NCBI RefSeq assembly: GCF_033472595.1
Contig: NZ_CP137642.1
Location: 806,001 to 870,000 of the forward strand
DNA: 64,000 nt
Direction of reading: 5' to 3'
Source of the DNA: Methanoculleus receptaculi
GTDB lineage: Archaea; Halobacteriota; Methanomicrobia; Methanomicrobiales; Methanoculleaceae
Shown: one piece after another, positions 8,983-18,355 of the stretch
How the letters are laid out: each line of letters starts with the position of its first letter
How positions within the stretch are numbered: position 1 is the stretch's first letter
Position numbers and translations under genes: made by a program
Notes under the pieces: model-generated
Told to the model about the DNA's origin: nothing
The model's database searches: none
What the model saw: the letters and a program-made list of their open reading frames with translations, nothing else

Positions 8983-11409
8983 TCAGCGTCTCTCTTCTCT
9001 CAACCGCAGGCTTGTCCAGTAGACCGGGAACCTGATCCAGGGGAATACCGGCTGGACGAGGCGCTCGAGGCTTTCAAGGTCATCACGGGTCTTTGCGTGC
9101 CGTTTCATGACATACTTGAGATACGGCACGAAGCGTTTCCGCCGGATCCGCTCTTTTGTTTCCTCCTCGATGCTGCACGATTTCAGGTCGTCAAAGGTCT
9201 GGTTCCAGAGGACGAGGAGTGTGTAGACGAAACTCTTTGAGATCTTCTTGCTGGAGGTTGCCTGCTCGATCTCCCTGGCGGTCGTGATCAGGGTGTTGTA
9301 ACCCCTCTCGGCATACCCTGTATCGTCCCAGATCAGGCATTCGTCGAAGAGGACGATGCGGTTCTTGCCGCTCTCTTTGGCTCTCTCGAGAAGCCGGTCT
9401 GCCTTTGCAACCGCCCTACCGACGGGCAGGCGGGGGGTTGCCACGGCGACGCCGGCAGAGAGGGTGATATCGGGGTTGTTGCAGGTGAACCGGCGGAACT
9501 CGTCGTTGATCCGTCCCGCGAGGAGGATCGCTGCGTCCCAGGGGCCGATTATCAGGAGGTCGTCTCCTCCGGAGTAGGTGATGTAGAAGGGAGAGAGACT
9601 CTTTCGTGCGCACTCGTCACAGGGTCTCTCGATCTCGTAGTAGGTCTCCTTCCTCTCGATCCCTTCGTCGTCGGTCGTGGTGACGCTGATCTTGCGGGTC
9701 GCCCGCTCCCTGCAGCCTGCGCAGAGATCGTGGTATAGGAGGAACTCCCGGCAGATGGAGTTCAGGTAACCTGAGAAGAAGAACTCAAGTTTTGTGCTGA
9801 GAGTGTGTATTCTCGAGATGGTTCTCTGCTCTTCGGGCAGGCCGAAGGCAAAGATTCGGCCCAGGTTGTCGACGTCCGCCTTGATCACGCCGAGACGCTG
9901 TGAACCTCGGGCAAACCGGGCCATCTCACCGAAAGAGAGAACGCGGTCGCCCACCGTCGGCACGGTGTTTCCGAGGAATATGAACCCGTGCGTGAGATCT
10001 CCTTCGATGGGGAAGTCCGTGCTGTTGATCGAGAGGGCGGCGGTCAGGCCGCGGGTGGCGGGGATATCCGGCGTCAGGTCGTAACTGGTTCTCAGGCCGA
10101 GGTCTTCAAATGCTATCGGCAGCCCGCTGCCCCGAACCTGGTATCGTGCACGGGCGATCTTCTGACCAATCCTCTCGTGGAGGTCACAGACCTGACACCG
10201 GCCGGTCTCAGGTTCAAGCCTCTCTCCGCAGGAGGGGCAGCAACCCTCGATCGGCCAATTCTCACCCCGGGGCTCAAAGGAGATCTCGCAGTCGATGAAC
10301 TTCTGGGTTTTTGCTATTCCTGTTTTGTGGGAGAGCCGCTCGAGTGTATCCGAGAACGACTCGATCTCGCTCCGGCTACAGGTCAGCATACCGACGGCGA
10401 GGAAGAGCCTTCCCCCGTAACGCTCGAGGAGGCGCTGGTTGACCCGGCGTGCGATGGTCTCGACGCTATCCCTGTTTGTGGGCGTGTTCGGCGCTAGGAT
10501 TGCGAAGTTCCCACCGGTGTTCCAGAGCACGGAGGGCTCGAAGAGGCCGAATTCGCGGCTGATCTCCTGCGCCACCGCGTCCATCAGCAGCGAGAGCCAG
10601 TATGATCTCCCCCGGAGCCGTTTTGCCATCCGTTTTCGGGCGTCTTCGGGGGTGACGATTCCGTAGATGAAGTTCTGGATCCCGGATAGGTCGCCCTGGA
10701 TGAGGAGGAAGGGGTTCTCCTCGGTTGAGGCGGCGAGACAGTGGGCGATGGCCGCTGTGGTCTTGGCGTGATCGTAGAGGGGGATGTCGGGCCTGTTTAC
10801 ATAGACCGCCGACGGTATGGCCGAGGTGTACTTCTTCAGCAGCGCAAGCAGTGTGCCGATCGGCGGGGGGTTGTCGAGACGGTTGCAGCTGGACGCGAAG
10901 TCTTCCCAGAGGGTGCGATAGGCAGGTGTCAGTTTCCAGAGGTCGATCTCCCGGCGTGAGACGGGGAACGCATCTCTGGAGATGCTGAGCGGTTTCAGCG
11001 GGTAGACCCGCTCTGGCGGGGGTGTTTTCTCGCTCCTTTCCCTGGTAAACGATATGCTCGGGAAGATGCTCTCTAACGGTTCTTCTGCAACTTTCCCTTT
11101 CGATTCGCGTGTTCTTCTGTCCATCGCTGAGGAGAGGTGGTCTGCGTCCTGGATGATCTTTGCCTGGACGGGGTGAGATGAACGTGGGGGGTTGTGATGG
11201 TAGAGTATGAGGTCTTCGATGTATGGGTCTGGCAGGCATGAAGAGACAAAACTGGCTCCCCATTTGGCGTGGGCGCCGTGCTGGCCGTAGTCCTCCCCTG
11301 TCAGGCGGTCGTATCGCGGGTCGTGGGGAACACCTGTTCGCTGCATAAATTTGCCGATGTCGTGGAGCAGGGCTGCGATCACCAGCCCACGAATTTCTGT
11401 CTCATCCAC
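8983..11409 (-). CDS. cas10: Cas10/Csm1, signature subunit of type III-A
   Basis: The large subunit of the interference complex cuts DNA through its HD domain and makes cyclic oligoadenylate through its Palm domain. It has 808 residues. The N-terminal HD motif is ALLHDIGKF (His16-Asp17). A CxxC zinc finger (CCPSCGERLEPETG, with CQVC) lies near residue 400 and a second (CAGCRERA, CDEC) near 580. The catalytic GGDD of the Palm domain is near residue 614 (YSGGDDLLIIG). Both activities therefore look intact. The start is a GTG at 11409, about 21 bases past a TATA box, so the message may be leaderless. Confidence 0.96.
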   Translation of the reverse strand: MDETEIRGLVIAALLHDIGKFMQRTGVPHDPRYDRLTGEDYGQHGAHAKWGASFVSSCLPDPYIEDLILYHHNPPRSSHPVQAKIIQDADHLSSAMDRRTRESKGKVAEEPLESIFPSISFTRERSEKTPPPERVYPLKPLSISRDAFPVSRREIDLWKLTPAYRTLWEDFASSCNRLDNPPPIGTLLALLKKYTSAIPSAVYVNRPDIPLYDHAKTTAAIAHCLAASTEENPFLLIQGDLSGIQNFIYGIVTPEDARKRMAKRLRGRSYWLSLLMDAVAQEISREFGLFEPSVLWNTGGNFAILAPNTPTNRDSVETIARRVNQRLLERYGGRLFLAVGMLTCSRSEIESFSDTLERLSHKTGIAKTQKFIDCEISFEPRGENWPIEGCCPSCGERLEPETGRCQVCDLHERIGQKIARARYQVRGSGLPIAFEDLGLRTSYDLTPDIPATRGLTAALSINSTDFPIEGDLTHGFIFLGNTVPTVGDRVLSFGEMARFARGSQRLGVIKADVDNLGRIFAFGLPEEQRTISRIHTLSTKLEFFFSGYLNSICREFLLYHDLCAGCRERATRKISVTTTDDEGIERKETYYEIERPCDECARKSLSPFYITYSGGDDLLIIGPWDAAILLAGRINDEFRRFTCNNPDITLSAGVAVATPRLPVGRAVAKADRLLERAKESGKNRIVLFDECLIWDDTGYAERGYNTLITTAREIEQATSSKKISKSFVYTLLVLWNQTFDDLKSCSIEEETKERIRRKRFVPYLKYVMKRHAKTRDDLESLERLVQPVFPWIRFPVYWTSLRLREERR

Positions 11410-11429
11410 ACTGCAACATTTATCTATTG

Positions 11430-11438
11430 CTATATATG
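11430..11438 (-). promoter_or_regulatory. TATA box of the type III-A cas operon
   Basis: The minus strand reads CATATATAG here, and the GTG start of cas10 follows about 21-29 bases downstream. This spacing puts the transcript start at or next to the start codon, which fits a leaderless mRNA. No other gene-like start is in the way. Confidence 0.55.
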
Positions 11439-11712
11439 TCTTTTGAAAGATTTTTTTCCGCGGCTGTTGATCAACGGTGCAGTTTAACTCTAATACGGCG
11501 GCAAAACAAGGTTTAGTCCATGGTGTGGCCGGTTTTCCCCGGGAACTGGGGGTGGCAGCCGCAGTCTCTTCGCCCGCCGCGGCTGAGGCGGGATAACCCT
11601 CCAGTCAGACGGTCGCGAAGTTCTTCGGCGTAATCGAGTGCGGGTTGCTCTGCCGGGGGTGCAGGTGCAGCATCCACGTGGCTGGCCCGGATTTTGAATC
11701 ACTGATACCTGG
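11439..11712. other. Gene-free region between the cas10 promoter and array 2
   Basis: I see no gene. The stretch is the trailer flank of array 2. Around 11503-11514 the plus strand carries GGCAAAACAAGG, which matches the core of the CRISPR repeat in the orientation opposite to array 2 on this strand. It may be a decayed inverted repeat or chance. Confidence 0.4.
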
Positions 11713-13708
11713 TCTGAGGGCTCTGTTTTGGGGGAGGGTTGTATGCAACTCACTAATTAAAGTGCGCTTTACCTTGTTACTATCTGATTGCAGTCCTTGT
11801 TTTGCTGGAAGGTCGTATGCAACTTGTTGTAAATCACGATAACGGAAAGTTCCGGAATGAGTTGCAGTCCTTGTTTTGCTGGAAGGTCGTATGCAACTTG
11901 TTGTAAATCACGATAACGGAAAGTTCCGGAATGAGTTGCAGTCCTTGTTTTGCTGGAAGGTCGTATGCAACTTGTTGTAAATCACGATAACGGAAAGTTC
12001 CGGAATGAGTTGCAGTCCTTGTTTTGCTGGAAGGTCGTATGCAACCGGAAGAGCACGCGGAGGCTGCTCAGGACGGGGAATGGGAGTTGCAGTCCTTGTT
12101 TTGCTGGAAGGTCGTATGCAACGGAAAGACTTGAAAAAATTTTTCCTCAGGAGCGATTTTGTTGCAGTCCTTGTTTTGCTGGAAGGTCGTATGAAACGGT
12201 AAGAGTGCCGAAAAGGTAGAGAACCTAGAGGAAAGTTGCAGTCCTTGTTTTGCTGGAAGGTCGTATGCAACGGGAGCTGGTCTGCTCGGCCGGACGGCCG
12301 CTCTGCACAAGTTGCAGTCCTTGTTTTGCTGGAAGGTCGTATGCAACTCTCTGGTGCGGATTATTAGACATCAAAGCAGACTACGGTTGCAGTCCTTGTT
12401 TTGCTGGGAGGTCGTATGCAACGGATAACCCCTGTGTACGAGGTGGAAGAGGTACATGAAGCGTTGCAGTCCTTGTTTTGCTGGAAGGTCGTATGCAACT
12501 TAAGTGTGTTGCAATCAACTCCATACCCCCAAACGCGGTTGCAGTCCTTGTTTTGCTGGAAGGTCGTATGCAACGCGATGGTGAAATGATTGACTTGGAT
12601 TATGAGGATTAGTTGCAGTCCTTGTTTTGCTGGAAGGTCGTATGCAACTATATAACCGCTCTACATCGTAGATTGTTCCAGTATCATGGTTGCAGTCCTT
12701 GTTTTGCTGGAAGGTCGTATGCAACATTGTGCTCCATACAGTCCGCCGTGCGGGTGGACGGGTTGCAGTCCTTGTTTTGCTGGAAGGTCGTATGCAACGC
12801 AAGCGGGCGACCGCTCTGCACAATCGCGGAGGAGTTGCAGTCCTTGTTTTGCTGGAAGGTCGTATGCAACGTGGATGACAGCGGACGAAGTGTTCTCAGA
12901 AAATGAGGTTGCAGTCCTTGTTTTGCTGGAAGGTCGTATGCAACTTCATGATGTTTGAGGCGATCAAGTACCGGATCACATTCACGTTGCAGTCCTTGTT
13001 TTGCTGGAAGGTCGTATGCAACGGATCGACAAGAGCCGGACAAATGGGTACTCCCTGGTGTTGCAGTCCTTGTTTTGCTGGAAGGTCGTATGCAACCTGG
13101 CCGGGATGGCCGGGTCCCGGCTGGAGACGCTCCGTGTCCGGTTGCAGTCCTTGTTTTGCTGGAAGGTCGTATGCAACCCAGTATCTCGACGACGTCTGCC
13201 ACTTTGATAGTTTCCGTGTTGCAGTCCTTGTTTTGCTGGAAGGTCGTATGCAACCCGAATCAGTGGCGGTGAAACACAGTGGCGAAATTACAACGTTGCA
13301 GTCCTTGTTTTGCTGGAAGGTCGTATGCAACGATTTTTTAGGTAGTTTAGCGACTATCCCCCAGTTTTGTTGCAGTCCTTGTTTTGCTGGAAGGTCGTAT
13401 GCAACTGATCCTGCTCGGCCCTAACACGGTCCGCCTCTGCGAGACGTTGCAGTCCTTGTTTTGCTGGAAGGTCGTATGCAACAGAGAGTTAGGTGTCTCT
13501 CGTAATACAGTAGCAAAATGGGTTGCAGTCCTTGTTTTGCTGGAAGGTCGTATGCAACATCATGGAGCCAGAACGGTAAAATCCTCTCAGGAGAGAGTTG
13601 CAGTCCTTGTTTTGCTGGAAGGTCGTATGCAACTGCGAAAAGCTCTGTGGTATCCCGACGCGAAAAGATACGTTGCAGTCCTTGTTTTGCTGGAAGGTCG
13701 TATGCAAC
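11713..13708 (-). CRISPR. CRISPR array 2 (type III-A repeat, 26 repeats plus a degenerate one)
   Basis: I counted 26 copies of the same 37-nt repeat as in array 1 (11787-11823 through 13672-13708). A strongly decayed copy at 11713-11749 marks the old end. The copies at 11787, 12161 and 12386 each carry one change. The leader is on the right, so the array is transcribed leftward. The three oldest complete spacers (11824-11860, 11898-11934, 11972-12008) are identical to one another. The array shares its leader with array 1 and would use the same Cas6 and Csm complex. Confidence 0.98.
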
Positions 13709-13820
13709 AGCAGAAAATTTGCTCCGATTCGATAAATACCTTTCCATATGGCTCCAATGATCATCCCTATTTAAAGAGAGTGAGCCACTTTTCGTGATCC
13801 CTTTATAAGGTCACTCCGCT
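13709..13820 (-). promoter_or_regulatory. Leader and promoter of CRISPR array 2
   Basis: This stretch is identical to the array 1 leader (3285-3396) but for two bases, including the TATA box TTTAAATA at 13768-13775. Its outer ten bases overlap the stop codon and last codons of the CARF-HEPN gene, which is read in the same direction. Confidence 0.85.
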
Positions 13821-15046
13821 CCGTGGTCAGGCGGGGCGTTTGCCGTAAAGAACTTCTGTAAGCGTTTCGGCAGTCCCTTCGCCCGCCGTTCGAGACTTGT
13901 GACTCTGCTGGCCTCCCGGCTCATGCCACAGTGAGCGAGATCGTTTCGAAGCCCAGTTACCCAGTCCCAGGTTGCGGCCATCTCCTCCCACCCCTCCAGC
14001 ATCTCGAACCGGCTGGAGAGTTCTGTCGGTTCGAAACACTCCATCCGCTGCTTTTTCGCCCCACCAGCAAGCGTCCGCTCAACAACAGAACGGCACTCCC
14101 GATCGAGCCAGTCGGCGGCGTCACCGAACCTGACGATCAGGGTTGTCACCATCCACTCCCGGGCAAGGGTGGCAGCCTGGAGGTAGAGACCCTTCTCCAC
14201 CTGGTACTCGATCAACCGCAGCTGACGCTCCACGTGGCCCCAGTCCGGACCTCGCTGCGGATCAGGGGGAGCCGCAGCGAGCCGGTTCAGATCGCTGATC
14301 CGGTCCATCACAGGGTCAAGCGCCGGGACAAAGGCTGCGATCTCCTCCCCGACAGAATCAAGACCGCTGAAGATGTCTCTCGCGGCAGACAGGGCATCAA
14401 CCGGCCTCGATAGCCTGACGGCGGCGGTGAAGTTCTGCAGCCGCTTTGACCAGCCTGCAAGGTGCGTTGGCGGCGCCCCATCGCCCCTCTGCCGGTGTTC
14501 CTCTGCCTGGATGCCCGCGAGAAGGTCGCGGAGATAGGTTGCATCAACGTGCTCAACAAACGACCGAACAGCCGCAAACCAGTCAAGGATGCTGACGAAG
14601 CCCGTCAGGTCGAAGATGGGGGTGCCGGTCTCATCCCTGGCCTCGTATGCACCGTAGACCACCCTGCAGATCCTCACCTTTTTCGTATCTTTCAGGTACG
14701 CCATCGTCAGGAAGGCGACAAACGGAAGCGACCTGAACCCGTGTGTGATATCAAAGAGGATCTCATCACCGGGCTGAACCTCGTCGCAGATGATCCGGAA
14801 GATCTCCCAGAGCTCCTCCTCGTCCCTCCCATCCGGGATACCGACCTTCCGGCACCCTGGCACCCTCCCGGCAACCATGGGGTAGTTCGTTGCTGCGGCC
14901 CCCTCTGTGGTGAAGAGGACAACTTCATCCACGGGGAAGAACTGGAAGAGGGCCTCCTGGACGATGCTTGTCCGGCAGCACTCCCCCTCCCAGCAGTAGT
15001 TGGTCTCGTGGAGGTTGCCGCTCCCGACAAACGAGAGGCACTTCAT
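13811..15046 (-). CDS. CARF-HEPN ribonuclease (TM1812/Csx2-like)
   Basis: Predicted accessory ribonuclease activated by the cyclic oligoadenylate made by Cas10. The N-terminal half is a CARF-type ligand-binding domain (opening MKCLSFVGSGN, with DITHGFRSLPF near residue 100, the hallmark of the TM1812 family). The C-terminal helical half ends with LRNDLAHCG, an R-X4-H motif of HEPN RNases. It has 411 residues. It is read after, and overlaps by four bases, the second CARF gene, so the two form one transcript. Its stop lies in the array 2 leader. The exact cOA ring size it binds cannot be told from sequence. Confidence 0.85.
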   Translation of the reverse strand: MKCLSFVGSGNLHETNYCWEGECCRTSIVQEALFQFFPVDEVVLFTTEGAAATNYPMVAGRVPGCRKVGIPDGRDEEELWEIFRIICDEVQPGDEILFDITHGFRSLPFVAFLTMAYLKDTKKVRICRVVYGAYEARDETGTPIFDLTGFVSILDWFAAVRSFVEHVDATYLRDLLAGIQAEEHRQRGDGAPPTHLAGWSKRLQNFTAAVRLSRPVDALSAARDIFSGLDSVGEEIAAFVPALDPVMDRISDLNRLAAAPPDPQRGPDWGHVERQLRLIEYQVEKGLYLQAATLAREWMVTTLIVRFGDAADWLDRECRSVVERTLAGGAKKQRMECFEPTELSSRFEMLEGWEEMAATWDWVTGLRNDLAHCGMSREASRVTSLERRAKGLPKRLQKFFTANAPPDHGAE

Positions 15047-15795
15047 CGCCCCAGAATCACCTCCAGCAACGCCTCTCCGTGAGGGGTGAGCGTCACAGAA
15101 CTGCCGACTCGCTCAAAGATGCCATGCCGAACCAGGAGATCCCTGTCCTCCGCGGTGAGCCCGGCACCCCGCTCGAGCATCCCCTCGACAAGGTACTGGA
15201 GGTAGTCCACCGGGTAGGGGAGCGTAGGGATACGGATGATCTCGTACGTCCGCCGGTCGGGGAAGAGGAGGTGGTCAAAGTCCGCTTCATGCATCTCATA
15301 GAGTCTCTCGATCTCCTGCGGGTCATCCACGTCAGCAAAACCCATGATCTCGCTCCTGAACCGTTCCAGGCGTTCGTTTATCACGCTGATGTCACGGTTG
15401 ACGATATGGTATACACCGTCTGCCTGCAGGATCTGTCCGATGAGCGATAGAGTCATGCACATATTTTTCCGTCCGCCGGAGACGTTGAGATAGATGGCAT
15501 CGCAGTGGTGGATATCCCGTTCTTTCCGGAAAATTTTCGCCGCTATTGACATAAATTTGAAATTCTGCTCCTTTGTTGCGATATCGTCCCAGGGGAGCAT
15601 TTCGGTATGAACCCGCAGCCAAGGGTAGCGGCGTGCAAGCCCTGTTGTAAGCAGGCGGGCCCCGGCACGAACGCTCGCGTTGTTTGTTGTGAGCAGGACA
15701 AGATCCGATACAGGTTCGCCCAATCCGTCAATGAAGGTGCTGACAACCGGAGGGCTCATGCCCAGTGGGGCAATAACTGCTGTTTTCATATTCAC
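15043..15795 (-). CDS. CARF-domain protein with C-terminal winged-helix-like part (Csx14-like)
   Basis: A 250-residue protein. The N-terminal CARF fold starts KTAVIAPLGMSPPVV and has LNVSGGRKNM near residue 105, the ligand-binding loop typical of CARF proteins. The last 60 residues (GLTAEDRDLLVRHGIFERVGS) look like a small winged helix ending in a beta hairpin (VTLTPHGEALL). It could be a cOA-responsive regulator or a ring nuclease; no nuclease motif is obvious. It is the first gene of the pair and shares ATGA with the HEPN gene. Confidence 0.75.
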   Translation of the reverse strand: MNMKTAVIAPLGMSPPVVSTFIDGLGEPVSDLVLLTTNNASVRAGARLLTTGLARRYPWLRVHTEMLPWDDIATKEQNFKFMSIAAKIFRKERDIHHCDAIYLNVSGGRKNMCMTLSLIGQILQADGVYHIVNRDISVINERLERFRSEIMGFADVDDPQEIERLYEMHEADFDHLLFPDRRTYEIIRIPTLPYPVDYLQYLVEGMLERGAGLTAEDRDLLVRHGIFERVGSSVTLTPHGEALLEVILGR

Positions 15796-16166
15796 ACCTC
15801 AGAGCAACCCGCCTGATCATGGGTATTCTATGAGGGTGACCATAAGCCCTCCGATCGTGTCGGCGATCGATGCCATAGCAACATCCCGTATCTCACCCGC
15901 CCCGAAGGCGGTGTGGGACTGTATCCTGTATCTGCTGTAACCTCTTCCCGGCCCTGCGGCAATCGCAAGCGTCCGGCTCTAAGCCGGAGCCGCCGCCATG
16001 GGCGGTCTGCCGGCTGCGGATTGCGGCCCCGGTGGGGGCGTCCCTCGAGGGCTTGAGTTCGCGAAGGTGGCAAAAGGGAAAGGGGGATCGAGAGTTTCTG
16101 GAATACGATGAAAAGAGCTATGTTTATCTTATCTACATTGAACATTTTGATTCAGTGACCAGCGTC
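15796..16166. other. Divergent promoter region with clustered hairpins
   Basis: This gap separates the CARF pair (minus) from the I-C operon (plus). At 15959-16024 several complements nest: GCAATC (15959-15964) with GATTGC (16019-16024), CCGGCT (15973-15978) with AGCCGG (15982-15987), and CCGCC (15993-15997) with GGCGG (16001-16005). A second CCGGCT at 16010-16015 could pair with the same AGCCGG, so two folds compete. The stretch 16115-16160 is A/T rich and probably holds the cas3 promoter. An open frame continues upstream of cas3 from 16032 but lacks family similarity. Confidence 0.5.
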
Positions 16167-18350
16167 ATGTATTATGCACACTCTACGGACAGCCCCGACA
16201 AGAGATGCTGGCAGTTGCTTGGGGTTCACCTCAAGAATGTGGCTGACATCGCCTCGACGTTTGCCGATCGTTTCGATGCCGGTGATCTCGCCTATGCGGC
16301 GGGTCTATTGCACGACATCGGGAAGTATTCGATTGAATTTCAGCGGCGTCTGGAGGGTGCCAGTATTCGGGTTGACCATTCAACCGCCGGTGCGCGGGAG
16401 GCCCGGGCGCTGTACAACTGGCAGTTAAGCCGTTTACTGGAGTACATCATCACGGGGCACCACGGAGGGCTCTTAAATTACGGCAGCAGCGAGAGCGGGC
16501 TTGAGGAGCGCCTGGCAAACAAATATCTGCCGGATTATTCGGCATACCGTGAGGAGATCTCGGTCCCTGATCTAACAAATTTCCGCATCAAATTGCGTCC
16601 TATCAGGAAAAAGAAGGGCTTTTCGGTATCTTTCTTCACACGAATGCTTTACTCGTGCCTTGTCGATGCAGATTCCCTCGACACAGAATCTTTTGCAGAT
16701 CCCCGGTCGGCCCGTGCTCGTGGGCAGTATGAATCGTTCGAAAACCTTTCGAAGAAATTAGATGACTACATGGTCTCCCTCCACTCAAAAGCAGAGGACA
16801 CCGCGATCAACAGGTACAGAAGAGAGATTTATGAACGGTGCAGAGCAATGGCCACTCTCCCGCCACAGTTCTTTTCCCTGACCGTTCCGACCGGCGGGGG
16901 GAAGACTCTCTCATCGATGGCGTTTGCGCTTGACCACCTGAAATATCATGGCTTGGATAGGATCGTTTATGTAATCCCATATACCAGCATCATCGAACAG
17001 AACGCTGCGACGTTCAGGAAGGTCTTCGGAGGCCGGAACGTGCTGGAACATCACAGCAACTTCGACCCCGCGGCGATAGTCGACGACGATGTTGGCTCGG
17101 TGGAGCACTTTCTGAAACTCTCAGCCGAGAACTGGGACATGCCAATAGTTGTAACTACAAACGTCCAGTTTTTTGAATCTCTTTTCTCTAACAGGCGGTC
17201 AAGATGCAGGAAGATCCACAATTTAGCCCGGAGTGTCATCATACTCGACGAAGCCCAGATGTTACCAACGGAATACTTAATGCCCTGCCTGCAGGCTCTC
17301 TCCGAACTCGTCCGGAACTATGGCTCTACGGTTCTCATCTGCACGGCAACCCAGCCGAAACTTGGCGATCTTCTGGACAGGGAACTCAGGCCCGTTGAGA
17401 TCATGCATTCGCCTGAAGAACTCTATGAGGCTTTCCGCCGGGTGCGTGTAACCGATCTTGGATCCTTGAGCGACGAAGAACTCTCCGCGAGGCTGAAAGA
17501 GCATCGCCAGGTCCTGTGTATTGTCAATACCAGAGCCCATGCACAGAACCTGCATGCTGAACTCTCGAAACATGAGAAGTGTTTCCACCTGAGCGCCCGG
17601 ATGTGCCCGGTTCACAGGAGAAAGCAGCTCGGCGAGATCAGGAGACTGCTCAGGGAAGGTGCTGACTGCCGTGTCGTCTCAACCCAGTTGATAGAGGCCG
17701 GTGTGGATATAGATTTTCCAGTGGTCTACCGCGCGATAGCCGGTGTTGACTCCATTGCCCAGGCAGCCGGCCGGTGCAACCGTGAGGGAAAGAACGAGAG
17801 GGGGGATGTCTATATCTTCCGGTCAACCGAGCGCTACGGTCAGGCTACCACCAGCTGGCAGCGCCTGACTGCGGAGATTGGCCGGATGGTCATCGACACC
17901 CATGAAGATCCGCTCTCTCTTCAGACCGTTGAGGCATACTTCCAGAAGCTTTACTCGTATGAGGGTGAGGACGGACTCGATAAGAAAAAGATAATATTCT
18001 CATTTGAGAAGAGGGCTCGTGACCTCGCATTTCCGTTTGAGGATGTGGGGTGGGAGTTCAGCATCATCGAACAGGCTACAAAGGATCTCATCATCCCCTA
18101 CGGTGAAGAGGGGAGATCACTCCTCAATGACCTCAGGACCGGTGAGAATCCATGGAAGTATGCACGACGTCTCCAGGGGTATACGATCGGTATCTACCCC
18201 GACGAGTTCAAGGAACTTGAACGGGCAGATCTAATCGATCTGCTGGATGAGAGGTTCTATGTGCTCAATGACATGAGCAAATACTCCGAGGAGATTGGAC
18301 TTATAAACAGAAAAGGTATTGAAGAGGAAAGGTCACTACTGATTGTTTAG
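16167..18350 (+). CDS. cas3: Cas3 helicase-nuclease, type I-C
   Basis: Cas3 is recruited by Cascade, unwinds target DNA and degrades one strand. The HD nuclease motif is LLHDIGKYS near residue 50. Then come the SF2 helicase motifs: TGGGKTLSS (Walker A), LDEAQML (motif II) and QAAGRCNREG (motif VI). I chose the ATG at 16167 (MYYAHSTDS), giving 727 residues, because the frame upstream of it has no Cas3 resemblance. It opens the type I-C operon; cas5c follows five bases after its stop. Confidence 0.95.
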   Translation: MYYAHSTDSPDKRCWQLLGVHLKNVADIASTFADRFDAGDLAYAAGLLHDIGKYSIEFQRRLEGASIRVDHSTAGAREARALYNWQLSRLLEYIITGHHGGLLNYGSSESGLEERLANKYLPDYSAYREEISVPDLTNFRIKLRPIRKKKGFSVSFFTRMLYSCLVDADSLDTESFADPRSARARGQYESFENLSKKLDDYMVSLHSKAEDTAINRYRREIYERCRAMATLPPQFFSLTVPTGGGKTLSSMAFALDHLKYHGLDRIVYVIPYTSIIEQNAATFRKVFGGRNVLEHHSNFDPAAIVDDDVGSVEHFLKLSAENWDMPIVVTTNVQFFESLFSNRRSRCRKIHNLARSVIILDEAQMLPTEYLMPCLQALSELVRNYGSTVLICTATQPKLGDLLDRELRPVEIMHSPEELYEAFRRVRVTDLGSLSDEELSARLKEHRQVLCIVNTRAHAQNLHAELSKHEKCFHLSARMCPVHRRKQLGEIRRLLREGADCRVVSTQLIEAGVDIDFPVVYRAIAGVDSIAQAAGRCNREGKNERGDVYIFRSTERYGQATTSWQRLTAEIGRMVIDTHEDPLSLQTVEAYFQKLYSYEGEDGLDKKKIIFSFEKRARDLAFPFEDVGWEFSIIEQATKDLIIPYGEEGRSLLNDLRTGENPWKYARRLQGYTIGIYPDEFKELERADLIDLLDERFYVLNDMSKYSEEIGLINRKGIEEERSLLIV

Positions 18351-18355
18351 GGGAG

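Noticed and set aside
15959-16024. tRNA or tRNA-like gene
   Set aside because: The hairpins do not have the arm and loop lengths of a tRNA, and no T-loop consensus is present.
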